A stretch of 64,000 bases of DNA from VRUE01 sp963720805 (GCA_963720805.1 CAVRGT010000010.1:1-64000), one strand, 5' to 3'. Numbered from the stretch's first letter, positions 42,158 to 53,836 are shown. Made by a program: numbers and translations. The notes: a model not told the origin generated them from the sequence alone.

Positions 42158-43546
42158 GTCGCAAGTCGTGGTGTAACTCCTCGCCGGCTCTTTCACGCGG
42201 CTTGTAGCTGAGGCACCTCCTCTTGCTCTTCGCCCGCCGGGGCTCCGTCGCCCTGGTCCTCGAGGACCAGGGCGAGCGACTCCTCGGAGAGGTAGCGGCG
42301 GCTGATCAGCCACTCGTCGTTTTGCTCGATCAGCAGGGCGCCGGCGAGGCGGATCGCCGAGTCGTCGTTGGGGAAGATGCCGACGACGTCGCTCCTGCGC
42401 CCCACCTCGCGGTTGACCCGCTCCAGCGGGTTGGTGCTCCGCAGCTTCGACCAGTGCGCGGCGGGGAAGCGGTAGAAGGCGATCAGGTCCTCCTCGGCCT
42501 CCTCCAAGAGCTCGGCGACCTTGGGCACGGCCGGCGCCAGGCGCTCGATCACGACGGTGGCGCGCTCGCGGGCCTGCTCGTAGCTCTCAGCCTGGAAAAC
42601 CTCGCGCAGGGCGGCGGAGACCATGCCGCGCTGCTGGGGGCGACAGTGCTGGTGCATGTCTCTGACGAAGTGCACCGTGCAGCGCTGCCAAGGGCAGGCC
42701 AAGACCCTGGCGATAGCGCCCTTCAGGCCCTCGTGGGCATCGGAGACGCAGAGCTTCACTCCGCGCAGACCTCGTGCTCGCAGGCCGCGCACGAACTCAA
42801 CCCAAAAGGCGCCCGACTCGACCTCGCCGATGTCGAGGCCGATCACCTCGCGACGACCGCTCTTGTGCACGCCGTAGGCGATCACCAGCGCCTTTGAGTA
42901 GACGTGGCCGCGGTCTCTGACCTTGACGTGCTTGGCGTCCAGCCACAGGTAGGGGAAGGGGTCTTCCAGGGGTCGCTCGCGAAAGGCTGTGACCTGCTCG
43001 TCAAGGGCCTTGCACAGGCGCGAGACGCGGTCCTTGCTCATCGAGCCGATTCCCAGCTGCTCGACCAGGCGGTCGACCTTTCGCGTGGAGACGCCGTTGA
43101 CATAGGCCTCCATCACGACCGAGACGATCGCCTGCTCGGAGCGTTTGCGCGGCTCCAGGAAGCTCGGGAAGTAGGCACCTCCCGAGCGCTTTTTGGGGAT
43201 CGCCAGCTCGATCTCTCCGACCCTCGTCTCCCAGAGGCGATCGCGGTAACCGTTTCGGTGGGTGCTTCTCGCTGCTGAGACCTCGCCCTTGTCGGCGCCG
43301 ATCTCGGCGGAGATCTCTGCCTCCATGATCTGCGCGGCGGCCATCGCCACCGCCTCGCGCAGGAAGTCGGCGTGCTCGTCGATCAGGGTCTTGGCTACGA
43401 CCTCGGCGCTCGTCATGCTCTGGCTCTCGGCCATCGTGGTGCTTCCTTTCGTCGTTGACTTGGTGGTCAACCGACGAGTCTGGGGCCCGCGGTGGCCGGA
43501 ACTTCGTTCCGGCCCCTTACGCGCTCGTTACACCACTTGTAGCGAC
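42158..43546 (-). mobile_element. IS256-family insertion sequence
   Basis: A complete element around one transposase gene. The ends share GTCGC ... GTGGTGTAAC: left end 42158-42177, right end 43527-43546 (complement GTTACACCAC at 43527-43536). Limits are approximate within a few bases; no clear target duplication was identified. Confidence 0.7.
42193..43434 (-). CDS. IS256-family (Mutator-type) transposase
   Basis: A 413-residue DDE transposase: first Asp in PYLWLDAKHVKVR, second Asp in VKLCVSDAHEGLKGAI, Glu in STNPLERVNREVGRR; HRNGYRDRLWETRVGEIELAIPK is the typical N-terminal block, and CTVHFVRDMHQHC lies between. ATG 43434 has AAAGGAAG seven bases before it and is preferred over 43470. Intact. 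Confidence 0.95.
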   Translation of the reverse strand: MAESQSMTSAEVVAKTLIDEHADFLREAVAMAAAQIMEAEISAEIGADKGEVSAARSTHRNGYRDRLWETRVGEIELAIPKKRSGGAYFPSFLEPRKRSEQAIVSVVMEAYVNGVSTRKVDRLVEQLGIGSMSKDRVSRLCKALDEQVTAFRERPLEDPFPYLWLDAKHVKVRDRGHVYSKALVIAYGVHKSGRREVIGLDIGEVESGAFWVEFVRGLRARGLRGVKLCVSDAHEGLKGAIARVLACPWQRCTVHFVRDMHQHCRPQQRGMVSAALREVFQAESYEQARERATVVIERLAPAVPKVAELLEEAEEDLIAFYRFPAAHWSKLRSTNPLERVNREVGRRSDVVGIFPNDDSAIRLAGALLIEQNDEWLISRRYLSEESLALVLEDQGDGAPAGEEQEEVPQLQAA

Positions 43547-43715
43547 GTGACCGCTGGCGACTCCGGCCGTGCCTGCGGCCGTGCCTGCGGCGGCCGATTG
43601 TGGCGCGGCTCCGCCGTGCGGAAGCCGCCCGTATGGAGGCCCGGCGAGAGGCTTGACCTTCGGTCTTTTGCCGAACAAGTGGATCAACCAGAGCCCCATC
43701 TGGCACCTACGGGGC

Positions 43716-44105
43716 ATGAGACGAGATCCTCGCATCAGACTCGATCCACAGACAGTCGAGGCAATCGCTCGCCGGGTGGTTGAGATGCTCGAAAAGCGTG
43801 GACTTCAGCGTCGAGAGCTGGTCGATGCTGCCGAGCTTGCGCGGCGGTTTGGAATCGAGCGCTCTTGGGTGTACTCCCACGCGATCGAGCTTGGCGCGGT
43901 CAAGCTCGGCACAGGCGCAAAGCCCCGGCTTCGCTTCGATCCTGAAATCGCCGCGCGGGTGTTGCGGAAGGTGGACGGCCGACCAGCGGCTGACCCGCCC
44001 GCCCGCTCGGGTAAGCGGGCGAGTCAACCTCAGGACTCGGAGGGTCGGGTGGAGCTGCTTCCGATTCGGGAGCGAGGAGAGAGCGACCCACACTCGGCGG
44101 CTTAG
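43716..44105 (+). CDS. Excisionase-like HTH protein
   Basis: A 129-residue protein. LVDAAELARRFGIERSWVYSHAIELGAVKLGTGAKPRLRFDPEIAARVL is a MerR/AlpA-like helix-turn-helix-wing, as in excisionases. It ends six bases before the integrase start, the usual place for a recombination directionality factor. ATG 43716 is chosen as the first start after the IS256 element. Confidence 0.7.
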   Translation: MRRDPRIRLDPQTVEAIARRVVEMLEKRGLQRRELVDAAELARRFGIERSWVYSHAIELGAVKLGTGAKPRLRFDPEIAARVLRKVDGRPAADPPARSGKRASQPQDSEGRVELLPIRERGESDPHSAA

Positions 44106-44111
44106 GTAGGG

Positions 44112-45421
<1,310 letters not shown>

Positions 45422-45422
45422 T

Positions 45423-46676
45423 CGTGTGATGTCTCGGGACATCGTAGACACTCAACCGCCACCGATCGGCTGGTAGTCGCGCGTCGGGTCGAGGGTGAGC
45501 CGGCGGATCACCTCGCCTGTGTCGAGGTCGAGGACTCTGATGTCGCGGTCGGCGATGAGGAGCTTGACCGACTTGCCTTTGTGGGCTCGGCCGATGCCGA
45601 TGTGGTGGAGCTTTGAGTCGTGGCGCAGGGTGACCGTGCCCGCCGTGTCGACCTTGTCGTGGCGAATGCGGAAGTGGGTCTCGGGCTCAGGCCCCTCGAC
45701 CGGCCGGGCTTTGATCCGAGCGCTGTAGGCCTGCAGGGGCTTGCGCCCTCCCAACGCCCGGTGGGGGCGGATCGCGTTGTAGTAGCGCGAAGGTGTCGAG
45801 CTGGGCCTGAAGCTCGAGGAGGGTCCTCGCGGCAACCTGCCGCTCCAGGTAGCGCTTCAGCGTCTGGTGCAGGCGCTCGACCTTGCCGCAGGTCTGGGGG
45901 TGGTAGGGCCGCGAGTTCTTGGCGGTGATCCCCAGGCGCTCCATCTCCAGTTGCAAGAGCACCTTGCCACCCCGGGGAGTGGCGGTGAACACGGCGCCGT
46001 TGTCGCAGAGCAGGGAGGCCGGCGTGCCGTGCAGCTCAATTGCAGAGCGAAAGACGTCGGCGACGTCGGCAGCCTTGGTGGTGGGGAAGGCACGCGAGGT
46101 CAAAAACAAGCGTGAGTGGTCGTCGATCATGTTGAGGATCTCCACGTTGCGTCCATCTGCCAGGCGCCAGTGGGTGATGTCGGCCTGCCACGTCTCGTTG
46201 GGCAGCTCGGCTTCGAAGCGGATCAGCGAGCAGCGCGGGCGCTTTTGGGGCTGGGGGACCACCAGCCCCTCACGGCGCAAGATCCGCCAGATCGTCGAGA
46301 CAGAGGGCACCTGCTCGCTTTGCCGGGCGAGGTGGTGGGCGATCGTCTGCGCGCCGAAGTCGTGTCCCTGGGAGAGCAGCTGCTCTCGCAGGGACACGAC
46401 TTCCCGCACTACCTCCTCGGGCGTCGCGTTGGGACTCCTCCGCGGTGCCCTGGAGCGTGGCTCCAGGGCCTCATAGCCGCCTTCTCGATACCGAGCCAAG
46501 AGCTTGTAGATCCAGCTGCGATGGACTCCGTGGGCCTTCGCCAGCTCTGAGACCGAGCGACCCTCGACCAGATGCGCCTCGACCAGATACCGCGCCTTTG
46601 CCACAGGAGATCCCCCTTCGTTGGGTGTCTCCTATGTCTCGACACAGGTGTCGCCTATCTACTGAAACCGGACACA
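45423..46676 (-). mobile_element. IS481-family insertion sequence
   Basis: About 1.25 kb. Near its ends are 22-bp imperfect inverted repeats (45430-45451 and 46625-46646, sharing GACAT and AGACAC, 18 of 22 matching). The outer right end reads TGTGTCCGG on the minus strand. Flanked by the 11-13-bp repeat described at 45410 and 46675. Contains one frameshifted transposase gene. Confidence 0.7.
45452..46604 (-). pseudogene. Frameshifted IS481-family transposase
   Basis: The first frame (46604 down) holds the HTH (SVSELAKAHGVHRSWIYKLLARY) and DDE core (TWQADITHW, SLLCDNGAVF, KVERLHQTLKRYL). Near 45785 it goes out of phase after QLDTF; the next frame resumes RYYNAIRPHRALGGRKPLQAY and a C-terminal beta domain. 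Removing one base in TTCGCGC restores the frame. IS481 normally uses a single frame, so this copy is likely inactive. Confidence 0.82.
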
Positions 46677-46687
46677 GCTCGGGGCAT
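46675..46687 (+). repeat. Direct repeat flanking IS481 (right copy)
   Basis: Exact second copy of CAGCTCGGGGCAT (see 45410-45422), just outside the right end of the IS481 element and eight bases before the stop of the 259-aa surface gene. Confidence 0.55.
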
Positions 46688-46694
46688 GCTGGCC

Positions 46695-47474
46695 TCATTC
46701 CTTGACCCCACAAGCCTTTTCCACCTTCGCCCCCAGCTGCGTCCCGTCGGCAAAGGCAAAGCTCGCCAGCGCCAGGGGAAAGACAGTCCGCGGAGAGCCC
46801 TGCGGAGCAGGGCAGCCGGCGTTGAAGTAAGACAGCTGTCGTCCCTTGAAGCGGTATTTGCGCTTCAGGGTCAGCTTGATCCGATCGACGTAGCCCCAGT
46901 CGCCAAGGGCCTGGGGCAGGGAGGCCGAGAGCTTGGTCCCGTAGGCGCCGTGGCTTGTCTTTCGGATCGCGAAGGGGATGACGAAGGAAGAGAAGAACGG
47001 GTTGGCGGTGAAGATGTGGGTGAAGATCACCGGGCGGCCCTTCTGTCTTCCGTTGAAGATCAACAAGCGCCCGTGGGTCGGGTAGGCGCCTTGGTCGGGG
47101 AGCACGATGTGGGCCCAGAACTGGCCCGAGCCGATCAGGGCATCGCCGCAGCTTTGAAGGGCCCGTTCGGTCGAGGCGGGTTGGATCTTCCTCAGCGGGC
47201 AGGAGGGCAGGCCCTTCGATTGCAGCAAGCCGTGCTTGTTGACTTCCACGGTCATCTCCTGCAGCTGGGGAGGGATCCCTCCGTGGGGTTCGGAGAGATG
47301 GCCACTGACGAAGACGGCGATCGGGGCCACCCCGTGGCGGGGGAGCTTGTAGGGGAGGATTTGGGATAGGACGGAGATCCTGACGTTGCCCTCTTGGACC
47401 ACGGTGGCACCGGCGAGCGAGACACATGCCAACAGCGCCACCACCGTGGCCAGGGCCCCCGCCCGTCTGCCCAT
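46695..47474 (-). CDS. Secreted hypothetical protein
   Basis: A 259-residue protein with a signal peptide (ALATVVALLACVSLAGATV). The mature part is beta-rich with conserved-looking cysteines (LPSCPLRK, LQSCGDAL, NAGCPAP, EKACGV). It starts three bases after the stop of the 938-aa gene, so it is the last member of a three-gene secreted-protein operon. No family recognised; parts such as GVAPIAVFVSGHLSEPHGG occur in a style common to exported proteins of this bacterial group. Confidence 0.65.
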   Translation of the reverse strand: MGRRAGALATVVALLACVSLAGATVVQEGNVRISVLSQILPYKLPRHGVAPIAVFVSGHLSEPHGGIPPQLQEMTVEVNKHGLLQSKGLPSCPLRKIQPASTERALQSCGDALIGSGQFWAHIVLPDQGAYPTHGRLLIFNGRQKGRPVIFTHIFTANPFFSSFVIPFAIRKTSHGAYGTKLSASLPQALGDWGYVDRIKLTLKRKYRFKGRQLSYFNAGCPAPQGSPRTVFPLALASFAFADGTQLGAKVEKACGVKE

Positions 47475-47477
47475 CGC

Positions 47478-50294
47478 TTAGCGCGCCCTGTGCTTGGAGC
47501 GCTTGCGGTGCTTCTTGCAGCCCAATGGCTTCAGCTTCGGTCGCAGTTCGGCCAGCTTGCCGTTGTGGCCGGTGAAGTTGGCTTCTGCCTTGTGGGTATG
47601 GGCGCAGAGGTTGGTCGAGTTTTCGAAGAGGCCCTTCTTGCCTCCGCGCAGCTTCAGCACGACCGAGGAGACCGGGGCGTCGGGGGTCGATTCGAAGGTG
47701 TTCCTGAGGCGTCCTTTGACCGAGTCGACCTTGCCGTCCAAGACGACGTCGATCTCGCCGTTGTGCACTGCGGCCACAACGTCTGGGAGCTGGTGCTCTG
47801 AGGAGCGCAGGAAGACCGGGCCTTCGAGGGGTTCGGAGAGCAGCGGGGTGGTTGCTTTGGCCCAGCCGTAGATAGAGCCCGCAGGGCACTGTTCTCCGGG
47901 GTGGGCACCCGCCTTGAAGACGACCCTGGTGCAGATCGTGTTGAAGTGGGCGTTGGCGATGAACTCCGAGGAGGGCAAGATCACTTCTGTTCTTTTGATC
48001 CCCGCTTCGCCGATCCCGTTCATGTTGAGAGTTGCTTTGAGCGCCGGGAAGTCCCCGCGCTTGGTCCCTCCCTTGAGCTTCAAGGAGAGCTTGGGCTTGA
48101 AGGGCAGGGCGGCGCAATCGGCCGCTTGGAAGGGGGTTGAGACCGTCACGGGCCTGTCGTCCGCTTCAGAGGAGAAGTCAAGGCCCGAACCCAAGAGGGT
48201 CGATGCGGTCGAGGTCCTCGCGCAGGAGGTCGGGTTGAGGACGAAGTTGGGTCTGTCCGTATAGGCCCTCACATCCCTCAGATGCGTCGGCACTCCCCTG
48301 ATGATGTGGGGGATCGGGTCTGAGCCTGTGGCGTCGAGGAAGACTTCGCCTGTTTCGGGGTCGATCTTGAAGGCGTTACGGATCACCACCGTGCCGAGGT
48401 CAAAGGGGCCTGCCTTGGCGGCTGTGATCGCCACCAGGCTTATGGCGGAGCCGTGGTAGGGGCCGGCGAGGTAGAGCTTGCCGGGGACGTAGGCGAGGGC
48501 GCTACCTACGCCCGAGCCCGCCAGGGAGTGGCCGATTTCACTTGCCGCCGGACAGGAAGGAGAGTTGATCTCTTCTTCTCCGCCGTGGATCCCCGTCCTT
48601 GCGATCGCAGCGGCGATGCTTGCCTCGGGGCAGAAGGGCACTCCCGCCAGCTTGGCGACGATGCCGGGCGGCAGCTTGATCGAGAAGCGGTTGATCTCCT
48701 GTTCTGCGTCTGTTCTGAACAACCTCACGTTGAAGGGAGAGAAGCGTCCCGCGGCGTTGTTGATGGAGCCTGCGATCAGGCCCGGGTGGAAGGGAGGCAG
48801 GCCGCCCGAGGGGCAGGCGCCGCCGTCGGCGCCGTGTTCGATCTGAAAGCTCCCGGTTCTTTCGATTGCTTCTGCGTCACTGCTTGCCGAGAAGGGGGTG
48901 AACTTCGCCACGGTCTTGTATTCACCGCAGGACTGCGGGGTGGCAAGCGGCGCTCTCGCTCCTTCGCGGAAGTGCAGCTTGAAGGAGCTGAACGGGATCG
49001 GGGGCAATCCTTCGAAGGTGGTGGTGATCTGGCCTGTTGAGGGGTCGAGGTCGATCCGCCCGGCCTGCTTGACCAGCACTCCCCTTTCGGGAGCTCTGGC
49101 GACCATGTAGAGGGCTGTGAGGTTGTTGAAGGGGTTGTCGTAGGGGGCGGCGAGGTAGAGCGAGCCTTCTACGGGTTCTTCCAAGAGCGGGCTGAGGACG
49201 TGGACGCTTCCCAGCTTCGATGCTTCGGGGCAGCCTGCTCCGGCTTTACTGTCGATCTGTTCGGAGCGGTATTGGGCTTCGGAGCAGACCGAGGCTCCTT
49301 CGGCGAAGGAGGGGTTGACCGTCGTGCCCTCGGGCAGGGTGACGACGACCTTCTTGGGCTCGGTTTCGGTGATGCCGCCGGGGCTCGTCAGGCCCTTGTT
49401 GGGAAGCTTCAGCTCGAAGTCGAGGCCCGAGGGGTTGGAGGCGAGCTTGGTGGTCGGCTGGGAGGAGACTTCGGGGCCAAAGGGGACAGCGTTGCAGCCG
49501 GTCATCGGCTGCGGCTGGCCGGCGGCGTTCAGGGCCTCCGCGGTTTCCCTGGAGTAGACCGTGGGTTCCTCGACCGAGGCGACCGCGATCGTCGTCTTCG
49601 GAGCTTCGTCACAGGAGGCCGGCAGCGTCAGGTAGGAACGAAGCGGCGCCGTCGAGGAACAGCCGCCCGGTTGAGTGGCGCCGGTTGCGGACAGGCACCA
49701 GCGCTCTTCTTCGTGTTCCTCGGCCGCCGGCAGCCCCCAGATCGTCTCGGTCACCTGGGTTACTTCCACCGGCGTGTTGAGCGCGCCGACGCGCAGCCCG
49801 TAGCCTTCTTCGGCGCGCACCGAAGCGTACTGCTGAGAGAGGAAGCCGCCGCCCGAGAAGCCGAGCTGGGCCGCCACCCCGGGCGGCGGGGCGACGTTGT
49901 AGACGGGACCGTTGATCTCGCCGACGCTGGGAGCGATCACCCGCAAGGTGCCGACCTGGCTATCGCCCGAGCAGGCGGGCGAGAAGCCTTCGAAGTCCTG
50001 GCGCGAGCAGGTGGGGATCGCCTGCGGGTTGCCGACGAAGCCCGGCGGCAGGTCGATCAGGGCGTTTCGCATCTGCCCGCCTTCGGATTTGCCGCTCCCG
50101 TCGCTCTTCAGCTCGAAGTGGACGGTGAGGCTGGCGGGGTGCGAGCCGGCCTGCGTGGCGATCGTGCCATTGGCGTTGCGGGCGGTCACCTTGACGCTGC
50201 CGGGGAGGAGGCCGAAGTCGGCCTGGGCGGCGGCCGGCAGGGCCAGCGAGCAGGCCAGGGCCGCGAGGGCGATCAGTCTCTTGCGGGCGATCAC
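47478..50294 (-). CDS. Large secreted repeat protein with basic tail
   Basis: A 938-residue exported protein. GTG 50294 has GGAGGT seven bases upstream and overlaps the preceding stop as GTGA; signal peptide LIALAALACSLALPAAAQA. The body has recurring blocks of similar layout (DLPPGFVGNPQAIPTC, KLPPGIVAKLAGVPFC; LEEPVEGSLYLAAPYDNP, LSEPLEGPVFLRSSEHQLP), suggesting three or four repeated beta domains. It ends in a Lys/Arg/His tail (CKKHRKRSKHRAR). Probably cell-surface; function unknown. Confidence 0.75.
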   Translation of the reverse strand: MIARKRLIALAALACSLALPAAAQADFGLLPGSVKVTARNANGTIATQAGSHPASLTVHFELKSDGSGKSEGGQMRNALIDLPPGFVGNPQAIPTCSRQDFEGFSPACSGDSQVGTLRVIAPSVGEINGPVYNVAPPPGVAAQLGFSGGGFLSQQYASVRAEEGYGLRVGALNTPVEVTQVTETIWGLPAAEEHEEERWCLSATGATQPGGCSSTAPLRSYLTLPASCDEAPKTTIAVASVEEPTVYSRETAEALNAAGQPQPMTGCNAVPFGPEVSSQPTTKLASNPSGLDFELKLPNKGLTSPGGITETEPKKVVVTLPEGTTVNPSFAEGASVCSEAQYRSEQIDSKAGAGCPEASKLGSVHVLSPLLEEPVEGSLYLAAPYDNPFNNLTALYMVARAPERGVLVKQAGRIDLDPSTGQITTTFEGLPPIPFSSFKLHFREGARAPLATPQSCGEYKTVAKFTPFSASSDAEAIERTGSFQIEHGADGGACPSGGLPPFHPGLIAGSINNAAGRFSPFNVRLFRTDAEQEINRFSIKLPPGIVAKLAGVPFCPEASIAAAIARTGIHGGEEEINSPSCPAASEIGHSLAGSGVGSALAYVPGKLYLAGPYHGSAISLVAITAAKAGPFDLGTVVIRNAFKIDPETGEVFLDATGSDPIPHIIRGVPTHLRDVRAYTDRPNFVLNPTSCARTSTASTLLGSGLDFSSEADDRPVTVSTPFQAADCAALPFKPKLSLKLKGGTKRGDFPALKATLNMNGIGEAGIKRTEVILPSSEFIANAHFNTICTRVVFKAGAHPGEQCPAGSIYGWAKATTPLLSEPLEGPVFLRSSEHQLPDVVAAVHNGEIDVVLDGKVDSVKGRLRNTFESTPDAPVSSVVLKLRGGKKGLFENSTNLCAHTHKAEANFTGHNGKLAELRPKLKPLGCKKHRKRSKHRAR

Positions 50295-53200
50295 TTTGCA
50301 CCTCCGCGGTTGTGCTTGGCGGCTCGCTTGTGAGCGTGCTTCTTCTTCTTTGCGTGCCGCTTCTTCTTGTGTTTCTTGGAGTGTTTCTTTGCCTTGCCTT
50401 CTTCCTTCACGTTGCCCGCCCCCTCGAAGGTCGAGGAGCCGGGCGTGGGGTCGTTGGGGGCAGAGGCCGGCGGCTGGCAGGCTTCGCCCTGGCATTCGGT
50501 CCTCGCCACTTCGGTTTCGGCCGCAAGCCCGCCGCCTTCGCGGGCGTCGTAGAGGTCGATCAGCTGGTCTTTGTCTCTCAGCGTCAGTTGGTCGCGGGTG
50601 GTGAAGAAGACGTTTTTGCCCGAGGGGTCGATCGTCAGGAAGTTGGAGTCATCGGCGCCGGTGCCGGCCGAGATCAGGCTGGTGCAGCCCGCTGCCCTCG
50701 TGCAGGTGCCCACTCCCTGGGGCTCGTACTGATAGACGTCTTCGACCCCGTCGTTGGTGTCGGCGGGAACGAGCGAGTCGCGGCTGTCGAAGTAAAGGCG
50801 GCCTTCGTCCGTGAGGTAGCGGGGCTGGGCCAGCCTGGTGCCGCCGAGGATCCGGCGCAGCTCCGTGAAGTCAAGCGGGCGCTCGCCGCTGGGGTTGCAG
50901 GAGGCGCAAGTGAGCGTGGCGGTCGCCGCGTCATAAAGGAAGGCCTCCGCGCAGGGACCGGGGGCCCAACCCGGATTGAGGTTCCTGCAGGGCCCAGTGT
51001 TATCGTAGCCTGTTAGCCGTTCTTTGGAGAGGAAGGCGAGGTAGCGCCCGCCGGGGCTGGCCTCGGCGGCGCGCTTGTCGGGCTGGCTCCAGTTGGCGCC
51101 TTCTTCTCCCCCTCCCAGCTGCGCCACGAAGCGCGTGCCTTCGCCCTGCGCCCAGGCGTAGAGGTTGTTCTTGCCGGGCACGGCTTCTTCGCCTGCGGCG
51201 CCCGGAGCTTCGTCGAGCACCGCGGTGTCGACGAAGTAGACGTGGGAGAGGTCTTCGCTTTCTCCCACCACCCCTTCGAAGCCGCCCTGGCCTTCGGTCA
51301 GGTCGACGGTTTCTTCTGCGCCTTCGGTGTAGTGGAGGTGGCCGTTTGCCAGCAGTACCTTGGAGCCGTCCGTGGCGGCAAGGGCGAACTTGCCCGGGTC
51401 GGGCGTGCCTTCGGTGGAAATCTCCCGCGTCGTTTCGCCGTCTTCGCGCAGGTAGACCTGCCCTGATTCATCGGAGAAGAAGGCGCGCCTGCCGTCGGCT
51501 GAGATCGGATGCGTGCTGGGCAGGCCGAAGCCGGCGCCGGGCTGGGTTTCGGCGTTGTCGGGCATCACGTTGACCAGGGCGAGGTTGCCTTCGTGCCATT
51601 CGTAGAGGTTGTATTTGCCTTCGCCGCCGTCGATCGCTTCGGGGGCAAAGGGGGTTTCGTCGGTGAGCGCGTCGTTGGCTTCGAAGAAGACCCGTGAGAG
51701 GTCTTCGGAGGCTCCGGCGTAGTGCATCTGGAACTTGCCGCCGGAGCGGTGGAAGAGCTGCGCTTCGCTCAGCAGCGGCGTCAGCGCGGCGGGATCGCCG
51801 GTCGGCTGGGCGTAGAGGTCGTCATAGCCGACCGAGACTTGGGGGCTGAGGATCTGCTTCGTGCCTTCCTGCCCCAGCAGGTCCTTGCCGAGCGCTGGGT
51901 CAAAGGCCCAGTAGCCGCCAATATCGCTGCCCCCATTGTTGCCCTTGCTCGCCATCTGGGTCGGGGTCAGGTTGGCGCTCTGCCAGCCGGCTTTGGGGTC
52001 CCGGCGGGAGAGGTACTCGTTTTCGATCAGCGAGGCGTGTTCGGAATCAAAGGCGGTGCCCTCGTAGGCGATCGCTTCGCCGTCGGGGGCGCTTTGCATC
52101 GGGAAGTGGGTGTAGAGAGTGTTGGGCTTGCAGTCCGTTATCGCATCGCAGGTGCCAAGCGAGGGATCGGCCGGCACCACCTGGCCGCCGCCCTTCTCGG
52201 CGGGAGAGACCAACTCGTAGGCGCGGTGGTCGGGCAGGCCGGGAGGCTCGGCAGGGAAAGTGTGGAAGGCGAGCGTCGTGCCAGTCGCTTCGCAGACTTC
52301 CGCGGGGTGTTCGACCGAGCAGTGGCTGGTCGCCACCGCGCGGAAGCGGTAGCTGGTGTCGGGCTCGAGGCCGACCAGGGCGCCGGTGGCGCTGATCGAC
52401 TCGGTACCTTCGCCGAGGAAGGCACCGCCGGGCGGAGCTTCCTCGGCGCCCGCGAAGCGTTCGGACGGTGCGTTTTCTTCGTACTGGGCCTCGGTCTCGT
52501 ACTGGAAGGCGTAACGGGTGGCAGAGCTCTTCGGGTTGATCTGGGCGCGTAGCTCGGCCGTGGTCTGGGTGACGTGGGCGAAGGACTCCGCTTCGACTGC
52601 GGGCGGGATCGCCGCCGGGCGGGAGAATATGTAGCCCATTGAGGATTCGCTCAGGCCTTTTTCCGTTTTGCCCCCTTCACCGCCTGGGGCGCCAGCGTAG
52701 AGCACGCCGGGCGGGCGGCCGACTTCGTACTCGCGCAGCGGGTCGAAGGCCAGCCCGTTAAGTTCGTTTCGTTTGGGCGAGAACTGGATCTGGCCCACTT
52801 CGGCGAACTTGCCTTCATGGCATTCGCCGCCCAGCTCGTGGATGATCCCTTTGTCCTTTTCGGAGTCGAAGAAGAGTTCACCGCCGAGCGGGTTGACCGT
52901 GATCGAGGCGACACCGGCTTTTTTGAAGTCGAATTCGCAAAGCGCCGCCGCCGCCGGGTCGGAGGGGTCGAGCTTGACGAAGTGGCCGCCTTCGGAGGCG
53001 GCATAGAGATCGCCGGCGGCATCGGCGACCGGGTACTGGGGCCTTGCGCCTTTGGTTGCGAGGTCGTGGGACTGGCCGGCGTAGACATAGTGTTCGTAAT
53101 CGCCGGGGCTCTGCGGTTCGAAGATCATCAGGCGGTTACCGTCGGGGGCGGCGTCGAAGACGTAGACGACGCCTGAGCCGTTCACCGCGATCGCGCCGCT

Positions 53201-53836
53201 GACGCTGGGACCGCTGAAGTGGAGCTTTTCCGGGCCTTCCGCGACGGTTTGACCAGCGGGCGCCCGCTCGCCGAATTCGGCGATCAGTTCGGCCCCGCCG
53301 GCACCGTAGACGTGGATCTCGTTTTCGCCGGGGAGCGCATTACCGGTGTACACGTAGACGTAGCCGGTGCTTTGATCGACGTCGACGTCGGCCGAGCCCG
53401 GATTGCCTTGCCACTGGCTGGTGCAGGTTGGGAATGCGGGGTCGCCTTCGGGACCGCAGCGCTCTTTGGGTTCGGGATTTCCTTCGAAGCTCCAGCGCTC
53501 GCTGAAGCTGCCGTCGGGGTTGTAGCGGGCGACGAGGGTGCGGGGGTCAGGGACGGTCGCGTTGCGGGCCGCATAGACCGTCCCCGCCGGGACGCCGCCG
53601 GCGCCGGTGTAGTTGACGGCCATGCCGCCGACGCCGCCGAGCTGAACCTCTTCGGTTTCATCGCCTGCGACTGGTTTCAGCACCCCCGGAGTGCCGGCGA
53701 AGTTGGCGACCTGTTCGTAGGCGGCCGAGGCGGGGGAGGCTGCGAGGAGCCCGAGGCAGAGCATGGCCGCAAGGGCGGCCACGAGGGTCGCCGAGGACCG
53801 GCGGGCGTGCTTGCGGTTGCGCTCTGGCTGCTTCAT
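50291..53836 (-). CDS. Large secreted propeller-like/fibronectin-like protein with basic tail
   Basis: A 1181-residue protein. ATG 53836 follows GGAGGAG by five bases; signal peptide SSATLVAALAAMLCLGLLAASPASA. The first part has NHL-like strands (SADVDVDQSTGYVYVYT, GAIAVNGSGVVYVFDA); a fibronectin-III-like segment follows (TQTTAELRAQINPKSSATRYAFQYE ... GLEPDTSYRFRAVA); the second half has WD40-like strands (ISADGRRAFFSDESGQVYL, SEDLSHVYFVDTAVL). The C-terminus is a Lys/His-rich tail (KKHSKKHKKKRHAKKKK). Upstream member of the three-gene operon. Confidence 0.8.
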   Translation of the reverse strand: MKQPERNRKHARRSSATLVAALAAMLCLGLLAASPASAAYEQVANFAGTPGVLKPVAGDETEEVQLGGVGGMAVNYTGAGGVPAGTVYAARNATVPDPRTLVARYNPDGSFSERWSFEGNPEPKERCGPEGDPAFPTCTSQWQGNPGSADVDVDQSTGYVYVYTGNALPGENEIHVYGAGGAELIAEFGERAPAGQTVAEGPEKLHFSGPSVSGAIAVNGSGVVYVFDAAPDGNRLMIFEPQSPGDYEHYVYAGQSHDLATKGARPQYPVADAAGDLYAASEGGHFVKLDPSDPAAAALCEFDFKKAGVASITVNPLGGELFFDSEKDKGIIHELGGECHEGKFAEVGQIQFSPKRNELNGLAFDPLREYEVGRPPGVLYAGAPGGEGGKTEKGLSESSMGYIFSRPAAIPPAVEAESFAHVTQTTAELRAQINPKSSATRYAFQYETEAQYEENAPSERFAGAEEAPPGGAFLGEGTESISATGALVGLEPDTSYRFRAVATSHCSVEHPAEVCEATGTTLAFHTFPAEPPGLPDHRAYELVSPAEKGGGQVVPADPSLGTCDAITDCKPNTLYTHFPMQSAPDGEAIAYEGTAFDSEHASLIENEYLSRRDPKAGWQSANLTPTQMASKGNNGGSDIGGYWAFDPALGKDLLGQEGTKQILSPQVSVGYDDLYAQPTGDPAALTPLLSEAQLFHRSGGKFQMHYAGASEDLSRVFFEANDALTDETPFAPEAIDGGEGKYNLYEWHEGNLALVNVMPDNAETQPGAGFGLPSTHPISADGRRAFFSDESGQVYLREDGETTREISTEGTPDPGKFALAATDGSKVLLANGHLHYTEGAEETVDLTEGQGGFEGVVGESEDLSHVYFVDTAVLDEAPGAAGEEAVPGKNNLYAWAQGEGTRFVAQLGGGEEGANWSQPDKRAAEASPGGRYLAFLSKERLTGYDNTGPCRNLNPGWAPGPCAEAFLYDAATATLTCASCNPSGERPLDFTELRRILGGTRLAQPRYLTDEGRLYFDSRDSLVPADTNDGVEDVYQYEPQGVGTCTRAAGCTSLISAGTGADDSNFLTIDPSGKNVFFTTRDQLTLRDKDQLIDLYDAREGGGLAAETEVARTECQGEACQPPASAPNDPTPGSSTFEGAGNVKEEGKAKKHSKKHKKKRHAKKKKHAHKRAAKHNRGGAK